Source: an uncultured Opitutales bacterium (GTDB lineage Bacteria; Verrucomicrobiota; Verrucomicrobiia; Opitutales; Seribacteraceae). Taken from it: 64,000 nucleotides of DNA. A program made the position numbers and the translations under genes. The stretch is from the NCBI GenBank assembly GCA_943787575.1, contig CALSMY010000002.1, forward strand, positions 1 through 64,000, given 5' to 3'. The first letter of the stretch is position 1; every line of letters starts with the position of its first letter. The notes under the pieces were generated by a model. It was not told where the DNA came from and did no database searches. It worked only from the letters and a program-made list of their open reading frames with translations. Shown in pieces: positions 37,929 through 45,878 of the stretch.

Positions 37929-39278
37929 TCATTCCCACTTTTTAACTACTTTGCGCTCCTTAACCGGCCACCAATTATCGATATTGGCCACGAGTTTTGC
38001 TACTACACCTGGGTTTTGTTCGGCCAGGTTATTTTCCTCATTTGGATCTTTTAGTAGATTAAAAAGTTGAGGGCGTTTTTCTTCGCGTGGATGGGTAGTT
38101 TTGTATCGATTAACTTCGCCGTCATAGGTTAGCAGAAGTTTCCACTTCCCTTCAATGGTCCATCGGAAGAGCAGAGAGTCTTCGGGGTTTTCAATATCTG
38201 CAATATCATGAGCAAAGCTTTCTCCAAAGATTCCCTTTCGTTTGATTACTTTTTCATTTTTTAAATTTTCAAGAAGGTTTAATCCTGGCAAATCTTTCGG
38301 CGTGTGGGCACCGGTTGCTGCCAAAACAGTGGGGAAGAGATCAATCGATGAGACCACATCCTTACGTTTTCCGTTCTTTAGGTTTCCGTTGGGCCAGGAG
38401 AACATGATGGGTGTACGGATACCTCCTTCGAATGGGGTTTGCTTGGATCGGGGTGCATAGGCCGATTTGTCTGTTCGGTTGATCCAACCATTATCAGTGA
38501 CATATACAATGAGAGTATCATCCCGCAAATTACGCTTTTCCAAAATGTCAATGAGTTGGCCACAGGTTTCATCAAACCAAGTACAGTTCGCATAGTACTT
38601 GGCGATGGGTAAGGGGAGACCAAGATCTTTGTAAGGCTTGAGCAGGCGCTCCGGTGGGTTGTGTGGCGTGTGAGGAAGAAAGACTCCGTACCATAAGAAG
38701 AAGGGCTTTTTTTCTTTCATTGAATAATCCACAAACTCTTCGATGGGTTGCAGTCCTTCCCGTCCGATCTTTAGACCATCGTCTCCATGACGCCCACCTA
38801 GTTGAGGAAAGCCACGGGTCATTCCATGAGTGAACCCACCATGTTTAAAATTCCCTTCCCACCATTTTCCGCTCTGATGGCTTAGGTAGCCTTTTTCTCC
38901 AAGCAAATCAGGGAGAGTATCAGCACGGTCGAGATAGGAGATCAGCTGAGCTCTTGCTTGATCATATACCTTTTTCGGTTGGTACCTCTTGGGGGACGGG
39001 TCGTTCCCGGTGACCCCATGTTTGTGAGCGTATTGACCACTGATCAAAGTTACGAGCGAAGGTCGGCAGAGAGCGGTGGGAACATACCCCCGTTCGAATA
39101 GTACGCTTTCGTTGGCGAGTTTATCCAAGTGAGGAGTTTTAATTTGCGGGTGTCCCATGAAACCGTAATCAGTCCAGGCCTGATCATCCGAAAGAATGTA
39201 GAGAATATTGGGCGTTTTTTGAGCAGATACCCAGAGGGTTGAGCCAAATATATAGAGTAAGCTAATGAGTTTTTTCAT
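37929..39278 (-). CDS. Exported sulfatase-like protein with CRPSL motif
   Basis: 449 residues, signal peptide to about residue 20, YILSDDQAWTDYGFMG, SGKWWEGNF, YVTDNGWINR and a complete C-terminal domain (LFNLLKDPNEENNL). At the modification site it reads CRPSLVTLISG (Cys71), so the Arg that formylglycine-generating enzyme normally needs (CxPxR) is Leu. The metal and active-site residues otherwise look kept. It may use another maturation determinant, act as a phosphohydrolase-like enzyme, or be poorly matured. Same operon direction as the neighbouring sulfatase. Confidence 0.88.
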   Translation of the reverse strand: MKKLISLLYIFGSTLWVSAQKTPNILYILSDDQAWTDYGFMGHPQIKTPHLDKLANESVLFERGYVPTALCRPSLVTLISGQYAHKHGVTGNDPSPKRYQPKKVYDQARAQLISYLDRADTLPDLLGEKGYLSHQSGKWWEGNFKHGGFTHGMTRGFPQLGGRHGDDGLKIGREGLQPIEEFVDYSMKEKKPFFLWYGVFLPHTPHNPPERLLKPYKDLGLPLPIAKYYANCTWFDETCGQLIDILEKRNLRDDTLIVYVTDNGWINRTDKSAYAPRSKQTPFEGGIRTPIMFSWPNGNLKNGKRKDVVSSIDLFPTVLAATGAHTPKDLPGLNLLENLKNEKVIKRKGIFGESFAHDIADIENPEDSLLFRWTIEGKWKLLLTYDGEVNRYKTTHPREEKRPQLFNLLKDPNEENNLAEQNPGVVAKLVANIDNWWPVKERKVVKKWE

Positions 39279-39313
39279 AGGGAACAGAACTTTATGGGGA
39301 GATGAATTTTAAA

Positions 39314-39421
39314 CTATTTGGCGAAGAGTTGATGATTCGATTGAACAACTGCAACTAAGTAAGCCATCAAATCAAGAATATCTTCTTTGTCTATGGTGTT
39401 TAAAAGTCTTCGAGACATCAT
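39314..39421 (-). pseudogene. 3' remnant of a TIGR02603-type heme-binding protein gene
   Basis: In one minus-strand frame, ISMMSRRLLNTIDKEDILDL and the following residues up to the stop at 39314-39316 match the last 35-odd residues of the intact heme-binding protein at 41726-44284 (GLLNMMEENEIMDLLAYILSGG ... NHSF). An in-frame TGA lies just upstream and there is no cytochrome or propeller part, so only the end of such a gene remains here, between the FecR gene and a sulfatase gene. Confidence 0.65.
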
Positions 39422-39477
39422 GGAAATTGCTCATTTTTTTCTACATCTCATAGATTTTTCCCTTCCTTTTACTTAAT

Positions 39478-41079
39478 TTATTGAATGACTGCCCATAATT
39501 CAGCTTCGGGAATGGAAAAAGAACCCATGATTTTTTCTTCCATGTGTGTCTTGAGTTTGTTGAGTGCTTTTTTCTCTGGGACGGAGAATTCTTCGGTAGC
39601 AAATAGGGGCCACTTGGGTTGACCCCAGTAGGTTTGATCGTATGAAGCACCTTCCTGCTCAATTAAAAGCAGGCTTGAGGTTTTGTTGCCCTGGGACTCC
39701 CCAAAGAGCAGGTCGATTTGCACGGGGGTGTCTCCACTCTCAAACCAAGGACCTGAGGCAAATCCTGCCCGTGCGTTGAGGCAAGGAAAGGAGGGGTGGT
39801 TGTTTCGTGGAACATTCATTTCGGTGCGGAACGAGGAGTCATAGCGCGATCCCTCAAAGACCGGCTCTCCATTGACCGCAACCAGCAGGTTGTTATCCGC
39901 ATATCCCCAGAAGCGGTATTTTCCTTTCTGGGGGGCTTTCACTTTTCCCTGGTACCAGGCAATCCAACCATTGTTTTCCGAGTAGGGCACCAAGCCTGTC
40001 CGCTTTGGGAAGAGATCATAGGTACCTGCGATCCCCCGAAAGCGAATGGGGTTTCCTTTTTTTAGTTTATTCAGGCAGGTCAGGTCGGAAAACTTGGATT
40101 GTACAAGGGGGAGGAGTTTCCGGCTAATCGGACTGCCTTCAGGAGCGGGGTTGGGGATCTGTGCATCCTTAGGGAAACCAATGATGGAGCCAAGCAGGGT
40201 TCCCAATTTGGTTCCTTGAATATCTTTTTTAACCTCGGGTACTCCACTGGGTCTTGTACTGTGTGGTGAGGCTTCTCCGTTACGGTTAAAATTAGCCAGT
40301 CCCCCCTCGGTCATTAGGCGGGAGCCTTTTCCATCCCGTTCCCCCACCGCAATCTCGCCATCGAGTACGAGCACGCGTGAACCTAGGTTGCTTGCCTGAA
40401 CCACGAAACTGGTCCCTAGGTCGACAAATTTTCTTTCCATCGTATCGACCACAAAACCAATCCCCTGAGGTGGGACCACCAGTTTAATTTCTCCTTCGTT
40501 TAGAAATAAGCGATTATGATCAATGACGGTCATTTGCAGGGGACCTTTTCCAATGAGGTGCACGCCACTTTCCTGAAAGGCAACCTCGACCAAGCCATCA
40601 TTGAATTGAAATTGTTCACCCTTTCGAAATTCAAAGTCTTTCTGCACGGATGAGTCGGATCCTTCATACCGAAGAATCCGAGCGATTCCATCAGGCTTTT
40701 GTTTTTCCGAGGGGATAACGAAAGCAAAAACAAGGGTTGCGGCCATAGCTAGCCAGGCAAAACTTGGCCGAGTGAGGAGCGACAACCAAGGCTTCCTTGG
40801 TTTGCTTGAAACCTGGTTTAAGATTTTATCCTCGAAGGATAGAGGACTTTCCTGAGCACTGCTTAAAATTTCTTCTAATTCCAGCCACCTCGGTTCACCA
40901 GACTGAGCGGCCCGAATCAGCCCAGCCATCTCAATTTCTTCGGCAACCGCGGCACGCAATGCTTGATCATGACCGAGACGGTCGAGGAGTTCTTTTCTTC
41001 TCTTTGGGGAAATGTTTAGAGTGCCGTGCCAGGCAGAGAGGATATCCAAGTAGTCGGGGTCGTGAGAAAAGTTTTTCAT
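39478..41079 (-). CDS. FecR-type anti-sigma factor with PA14-like outer domain
   Basis: 533 residues. Cytoplasmic N-terminal region (DYLDILSAWHGTL ... EEIEMAGLIRAAQ), one transmembrane helix near residues 110-130 (PSFAWLAMAATLVFAFVI), a FecR domain (FQFNDGLVEVAFQESGVHLI, FVDLGTSFVVQA, VLDGEIAVGERDG), and a C-terminal PA14/carbohydrate-binding-like domain (WIAWYQGKVKAPQKGKYRFW, LLVAVNGEPVFEG). Its ATG overlaps the stop of the ECF sigma gene (ATGA). It would hold the sigma factor at the membrane and release it on sensing an outer signal, plausibly a glycan. Confidence 0.87.
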   Translation of the reverse strand: MKNFSHDPDYLDILSAWHGTLNISPKRRKELLDRLGHDQALRAAVAEEIEMAGLIRAAQSGEPRWLELEEILSSAQESPLSFEDKILNQVSSKPRKPWLSLLTRPSFAWLAMAATLVFAFVIPSEKQKPDGIARILRYEGSDSSVQKDFEFRKGEQFQFNDGLVEVAFQESGVHLIGKGPLQMTVIDHNRLFLNEGEIKLVVPPQGIGFVVDTMERKFVDLGTSFVVQASNLGSRVLVLDGEIAVGERDGKGSRLMTEGGLANFNRNGEASPHSTRPSGVPEVKKDIQGTKLGTLLGSIIGFPKDAQIPNPAPEGSPISRKLLPLVQSKFSDLTCLNKLKKGNPIRFRGIAGTYDLFPKRTGLVPYSENNGWIAWYQGKVKAPQKGKYRFWGYADNNLLVAVNGEPVFEGSRYDSSFRTEMNVPRNNHPSFPCLNARAGFASGPWFESGDTPVQIDLLFGESQGNKTSSLLLIEQEGASYDQTYWGQPKWPLFATEEFSVPEKKALNKLKTHMEEKIMGSFSIPEAELWAVIQ

Positions 41080-41654
41080 GATCGGGTAGGGGAAGGTGTT
41101 TGGTTCATGCATTTACGCAGGGCGACATGGGCACGATGGCGAAGTTGGTAAACGGCATTGGCTTGGAGGTTTAGCTCCTTGGCGAGGATGGAAATTTTTT
41201 CCCCTTCCAATCCCGACCGAATGACTTTTCTTAAGTTGTTAGGAAGTTTGGTAATGCAATCTAGAAGCTTGGGGATTCTAGATTCATCCACTTCTTCATG
41301 AGCAACTTTGAGCTCGGTCTGGATGGATTCGGCAATGTCATGCCTGAACTTTGCCATCACTGTGGCCCGGTTTCCATATTTGCGCCAATGGTTGTTGAGC
41401 AAGAATTGAGCGATGCTCATGAGCCAGGCTCGGAAATTTGTGCCGATCTCATATTTTTCAAGCTTTTCATAAGCAGTGACAAAAGTTTCCTGAGCCAAAT
41501 CCTGGGCATCATCGAGGTGATAAATGCGGGCAGATAAGAAACCTCTGACCAGTAAACTGTACTCGGCTACAATAAGCCGATATGCATCCTTGTTTCCATC
41601 AATTACTTCAGAAACAACCAGGTCGGGATCAAAACTTTGGGGATTTTGGGGCAT
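41076..41654 (-). CDS. ECF RNA polymerase sigma factor
   Basis: 192 residues. Region 2 is HLDDAQDLAQETFVTAYEKL and TNFRAWLMSIAQFLLNNHWR; region 4 is LPNNLRKVIRSGLEGEKISI and LNLQANAVYQLRHRAHVAL. It resembles the PVC-type ECF factors paired with FecR proteins. A Shine-Dalgarno-like AAGGAA precedes the ATG by about six bases, one of the few clear ones in the window. It is coupled to the anti-sigma gene by a four-base overlap. Its regulon may include the surrounding sulfatase and PSD1 operons (inference). Confidence 0.93.
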   Translation of the reverse strand: MPQNPQSFDPDLVVSEVIDGNKDAYRLIVAEYSLLVRGFLSARIYHLDDAQDLAQETFVTAYEKLEKYEIGTNFRAWLMSIAQFLLNNHWRKYGNRATVMAKFRHDIAESIQTELKVAHEEVDESRIPKLLDCITKLPNNLRKVIRSGLEGEKISILAKELNLQANAVYQLRHRAHVALRKCMNQTPSPTRS

Positions 41655-41708
41655 GCATATTCCTTATGTGGTTTCTCCCCTGTTTCTTACATGGAGGGAG
41701 TAGGCAAA

Positions 41709-41723
41709 CCCTTAGAGTAAGGG
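41709..41723 (-). terminator. Weak terminator-like hairpin after heme-binding gene
   Basis: Perfect 6-bp stem CCCTTA-(3 nt)-TAAGGG just downstream of the stop of the gene at 41726-44284, followed on the minus strand by only TTTG. The short T run makes this tentative. Confidence 0.3.
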
Positions 41724-41725
41724 GC

Positions 41726-44284
41726 TCAGTTAGAGAAAAAGGAATGATTGGTATCACCTCCGCTGAGGATGTAAGCAAGAAGATCCATGATTTCATTCTC
41801 CTCCATCATATTTAAGAGTCCTGGAGGCATGGGCGAAACAGGAGAAGGTCCCATGCTGACAACGTCTTTTCTCCAAAAATTTCTTCTTTGGTTGGGGTTA
41901 TAAAGATCAGTGTTGAGGGAGATGCTGTCGCCATTTAGATTTACAACCACTCCAGTGAAGGCGTCTCCATTTTTTAAGGTCACAAAAGTCGGAACAAATT
42001 GTTCATTGATTTCTTTGCTCGGATAAATGATTTGCTCAAGGAGATCATGGGCCGAGTATCGTCCACCTGAGCCGGTGAGGTCGGGGCCATTCATTCCTCC
42101 TTCATTGCCAAATCGGTGGCAGGCAAAGCATCCTCCTGCGGCAAACATTTTACGGCCATTTTTAAAGTCTCTTTCTTTCAGACCACTGGAAGATATTTTA
42201 CTGAGTTCTTCCAGTTCCCAGTTTTTGACAAAAGTTCTGCCAGTCATCGCTTCCGCCATTACCTCTGCAGGCGATTTCACCTCAGCTTTTTTGGCGAGTA
42301 GGGGAGCCAGATCTTTTTTCTCAGCTTTCGTTAAACTGGCCACTGCATCGTTACGGATAAACTCAATAAATTTGGTAAAGCTGGCACCTCCGCGATAATT
42401 TGCCGCTTTTAGAAACCAATTGAAGTATTGAGTTCTGAGTTCCTTGGTCCATCCAGTTTTGAGATTACGAAGAGACCGGGCATACTCCATTTGTTCTTCC
42501 TGCGTGGTTGCTTTCTGAAGAAGAGAGATCCCTTTTTTTGCTACAGTGGGAGCTTCAAGAAAGGCAAGGGTTTCACAAAGAAGCCAGTTCATTTCATAAG
42601 TTTTGGCAGGAAAATGAGCATCCAGTTGGGCAACGATTTGATCAGCAGTTTGTTTAGACGGCTTACCAAAGCGGACCATGGCTACTTGATAGGTGCGTAC
42701 CATCGAAAGCTGCTCACTTGGACTCAGCTTTTCAAAATCGAGTTCAAGCAGGGATTGTAAAATCTTGTTGCCCATTTCCCGGTTGATCGGCGGGTCGGAT
42801 TTTTTGCGGTGAAAAGGATCGATCCCGGTAGCTTTGGCAAGAGAGAGCAGAACATAGGCACGCTTTCCCTGGTTTTTCTCACTCAGTGCTTTCTCCGCCC
42901 ATTTTTCCACCGGCAGTCGTTGAATGGCCATGAGTGCGGCCCATCGAATAAAACGATCAGGGTGGTCGATATGTGGCCACGCGATATTCAATGCACCAGG
43001 ATGTTCCCCGATATGAAGATTTTCAAGTTTGTGGCGTAGACTGGCGTGTTCATTAACTTGGGGTTTAACGGAGACTGGATCACTCTTTTCCTTGCCCACA
43101 TAACTGACTCGGTAGAGCCCGGACTGCACCTTTCTGCCACCAATGGCAAAGTACATCGAGCCATCCTCCGGATGAATAATGGCATCAGTTACGGGTAGAG
43201 GGCTGCCTGTAATAAAGGTTTCTTTTTTGCCGGTGTAGGTGCTTCCATCCGGTTTCAAATGTACGGCGTAGATTTTACCCCAGCTCCAGTCCAAAATGTA
43301 CATCGCTTTTTGATATTTGGCTGGAAAATTTGCTCCATATCCAAAGGTCACCCCGGTGGGTGAGCCAGGGCCAATGTTGACCACGGCAGGCAAATTGTCC
43401 GGATAAAACTCGGGCCGTTTACCAGTGCCATTTCTCCAGCCGTACATGGAGCCGCTGGTGACATGATTAATCCGGGTGGGGCGATACCAAGGAGTATTGA
43501 AATCGTATTCCATATCTGCGTCATAGGTAAAAAGTTCGCCATCCGCGTTGAATCCGCCGTCAAAAATATTCCGGTAACCCGAGGATACGATCTCCCAATC
43601 TTTACCGTCGGGTGAGATCTTGTATATGATACCTCCTGGAGCTAACCGGTCTCGATTGTGGCCCCGCCCATCCGGCATCCGGGGAAGGAGATGGTCTTCT
43701 CCCCAGTCCAAGGGTACCCGTGAACGGGTTGCCTGCACGGGCTCAGTGTTGTTTCCTGTAATTAGGTGGATTGATTTTTTATCCGGACTGAGAAGGAGGG
43801 CATGCACCCCATGATCCCCGCGGGCATACATGGTCTTCAATTTCTCGACCCGGTCGAGCTTATCATCACCGTTGGAGTCGGTCAGCCTGTAGACCCCATT
43901 ATCCATCTTTTTAACATAATCATTGACCGCAACATAGAGGCTATCAAACGCCCAAAGAAGTCCATTGGCTGCCCGAATTTTAGCTGGCACTTTTTCAATG
44001 TCATCTTCTCGCAGGGGCTGGCCAGGTGCAGGTGCCTTGAAGCGGTAGAGCCCTCCAAACTGATCACTGGCAATGATGCGGTTTTTACCATCCAGGCAAA
44101 GATTGACCCAGGACCCCATCCTGTCCTTCGGTACGGTGAAGAGTAACTCCACCTTGAAGCCTTCTTTGATCGATATGCTTTCAATGGGGGTTGCTTGAGT
44201 ATCGAATTGAGCGAAGGTATGAGCTGATAAAAGGCTACTAGCGAGGATAAGAAAAAGAAGGGTTTTAGAAGATGTAGAATTCAT
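41726..44284 (-). CDS. PVC heme-binding protein: propeller, HEAT, cytochrome c (TIGR02603 type)
   Basis: 852 residues, intact, with a signal peptide to about residue 25. The N-terminal propeller contains FKVELLFTVPKDRMGSWVNL, MPDGRGHNRDRLAPGG and GYGANFPAKYQKAMYILDWS; a helical HEAT-like middle follows (LHIGEHPGALNIAWPHIDHP). At the C-terminus is the cytochrome module GGCFACHRFGNEGGMNGPDL with MPPGLLNMMEENEIMDLLAY. Such exported proteins are thought to be sugar or alcohol dehydrogenase-like, passing electrons to the heme. It lies upstream of the sigma gene on the same strand, 71 bp away, and downstream of a sulfatase gene. Confidence 0.88.
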   Translation of the reverse strand: MNSTSSKTLLFLILASSLLSAHTFAQFDTQATPIESISIKEGFKVELLFTVPKDRMGSWVNLCLDGKNRIIASDQFGGLYRFKAPAPGQPLREDDIEKVPAKIRAANGLLWAFDSLYVAVNDYVKKMDNGVYRLTDSNGDDKLDRVEKLKTMYARGDHGVHALLLSPDKKSIHLITGNNTEPVQATRSRVPLDWGEDHLLPRMPDGRGHNRDRLAPGGIIYKISPDGKDWEIVSSGYRNIFDGGFNADGELFTYDADMEYDFNTPWYRPTRINHVTSGSMYGWRNGTGKRPEFYPDNLPAVVNIGPGSPTGVTFGYGANFPAKYQKAMYILDWSWGKIYAVHLKPDGSTYTGKKETFITGSPLPVTDAIIHPEDGSMYFAIGGRKVQSGLYRVSYVGKEKSDPVSVKPQVNEHASLRHKLENLHIGEHPGALNIAWPHIDHPDRFIRWAALMAIQRLPVEKWAEKALSEKNQGKRAYVLLSLAKATGIDPFHRKKSDPPINREMGNKILQSLLELDFEKLSPSEQLSMVRTYQVAMVRFGKPSKQTADQIVAQLDAHFPAKTYEMNWLLCETLAFLEAPTVAKKGISLLQKATTQEEQMEYARSLRNLKTGWTKELRTQYFNWFLKAANYRGGASFTKFIEFIRNDAVASLTKAEKKDLAPLLAKKAEVKSPAEVMAEAMTGRTFVKNWELEELSKISSSGLKERDFKNGRKMFAAGGCFACHRFGNEGGMNGPDLTGSGGRYSAHDLLEQIIYPSKEINEQFVPTFVTLKNGDAFTGVVVNLNGDSISLNTDLYNPNQRRNFWRKDVVSMGPSPVSPMPPGLLNMMEENEIMDLLAYILSGGDTNHSFFSN

Positions 44285-44310
44285 GACGCTATGGATTATT
44301 ATCTCAGTTT

Positions 44311-45750
44311 TTATCTTACAGTTGGGGAAAGATCGGGGAATGAATTGTTTAAATCTAGTTGGTCTTCCATTTTTGCCTGCAGGGCAACTAACTGCGGAAA
44401 AAGCAAGTGAGCGAGCTTCTTACCCTCTGAAGATTGGGCAAGATCGTTCATCTCCAATGGGTCTTGATTGAGGTCATAAACGCGATACGCTTTGGCTTTG
44501 GGGTATAGAATCAATTTTTTATTATCCAAGGTGATTGATCTTTGTGCATCTAAGTAGGCTCCATAAATTTCTTTATGTTTGGAGATTTTTTTTCTTCCCT
44601 TTGCTAACGGTAGTAAATTTTGAAACTCCACTTGTTCGGGTATTTTTACATCGGCAATGGCAAGGGTTGTGGGCATGACATCCTGCAAATAAATGGGGGC
44701 GCGGATGACTTGTTTCTTAGGAATTCCAGGTCCGGTTACCATGAATGGTACTTTTGTACTGTGCTCGTACAAGTTTTGTTTTCCAATCAAACCGTGATGA
44801 CCAACGGAGAGTCCATGGTCTGCGGTAAAGAAAATGTAAGTGTTGTCGGCTTGCCCCGATTTTTGCAAAGCTTTGAGGATTCGACCAATTTGATCATCCA
44901 TATGGGTGATGATGGAGAAATATTCTTTGCGGTGCACTTTCACTGCTTCTTTAGTTCTAGGGTAAGGGACTAAGTTTTCGTCACGAAGAGAAGGCGGGCA
45001 ACTCATTGCCTGATTGTGAGGGTACGAAGGAAGGAAGTTTTGGGGTACGCTTATTTTATCAAGTGGGTATTTATCCAAATATTCCTTGGGAGATTGCCTG
45101 GGGTCGTGCGGAGCATTGAAGGCAATGTAAGCAAAAAACGGCTCGGTGTGTTCCTTGGCAGAGTGAATGAATTGGATGGCATCATCAGCAGTGACTTCAC
45201 TCCAATGTTTCCCACCTTCCCAAAAACCGCCGTGTTTTGGATCATGAGGGCTCCATGAATCTTCCCCATTTGCCTGGGGTCGTTGGTAAGCGGATGGAAC
45301 CGTCTTGGGCATGCCACCTCGTGGATTTTGTACAATGTCGAAACATTCGTTTATCTTGGCAGGTAAATGCCATTTACCAGTGAAGTAGGTTTTATAACCA
45401 GCCGATTTCATATATTTCGCCCAATATCTACCTTCTTTCTGTTCCTTATTTGCAGTCTTATGAGTTTTTTGAGCCCGCCAGATAAAAGCTCCGGTGTTTA
45501 ACATATGACGACTGGCCACGCAGACAGCTCCGCTCCATGAACCCATATTGTAAGCCCGGTCAAAGAAAGCTCCCTCTTGAGCCAGTCGGTCAAGGTTAGG
45601 AGTCTTTACCTCGGTCAACCCAAGCATCCCTAGAGTTTCATAGCTTTGATCATCAGCAAAGAGAAACAAGATGTTTGGCTTTTTGTTTTGGGTTCCCCAT
45701 GCAAAATGAAAGCAGGCAATTACGAAAAAGATATTTAAAAAAGTAGGCAT
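44311..45750 (-). CDS. Exported sulfatase (CVASR)
   Basis: 479-residue type I sulfatase, intact frame, signal peptide to about residue 19. FLFADDQSYETLG, formylglycine motif CVASR with Cys77 (Ala in place of Pro, an accepted variant), GKWHLPA, FTADHGLSVGHHG and YRVYDLNQDPLEM. The HGLSVGHHGL stretch is typical of choline-sulfatase/iduronate-sulfatase-like groups rather than arylsulfatase A. It is preceded by 128 bp without a gene and followed by the heme-binding gene after 26 bp. Confidence 0.92.
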   Translation of the reverse strand: MPTFLNIFFVIACFHFAWGTQNKKPNILFLFADDQSYETLGMLGLTEVKTPNLDRLAQEGAFFDRAYNMGSWSGAVCVASRHMLNTGAFIWRAQKTHKTANKEQKEGRYWAKYMKSAGYKTYFTGKWHLPAKINECFDIVQNPRGGMPKTVPSAYQRPQANGEDSWSPHDPKHGGFWEGGKHWSEVTADDAIQFIHSAKEHTEPFFAYIAFNAPHDPRQSPKEYLDKYPLDKISVPQNFLPSYPHNQAMSCPPSLRDENLVPYPRTKEAVKVHRKEYFSIITHMDDQIGRILKALQKSGQADNTYIFFTADHGLSVGHHGLIGKQNLYEHSTKVPFMVTGPGIPKKQVIRAPIYLQDVMPTTLAIADVKIPEQVEFQNLLPLAKGRKKISKHKEIYGAYLDAQRSITLDNKKLILYPKAKAYRVYDLNQDPLEMNDLAQSSEGKKLAHLLFPQLVALQAKMEDQLDLNNSFPDLSPTVR

Positions 45751-45878
45751 GACTCAATTATCTTCTGCTCTGGGTTTCCAGGTCAAGACTTGAGGGAGTG
45801 AGTGAACGATTTAATGCTTAATAGATCAACGCATGTCCAAAAACTGCAAAGCAAGATTAACTTTGAGAATGTTATGTT

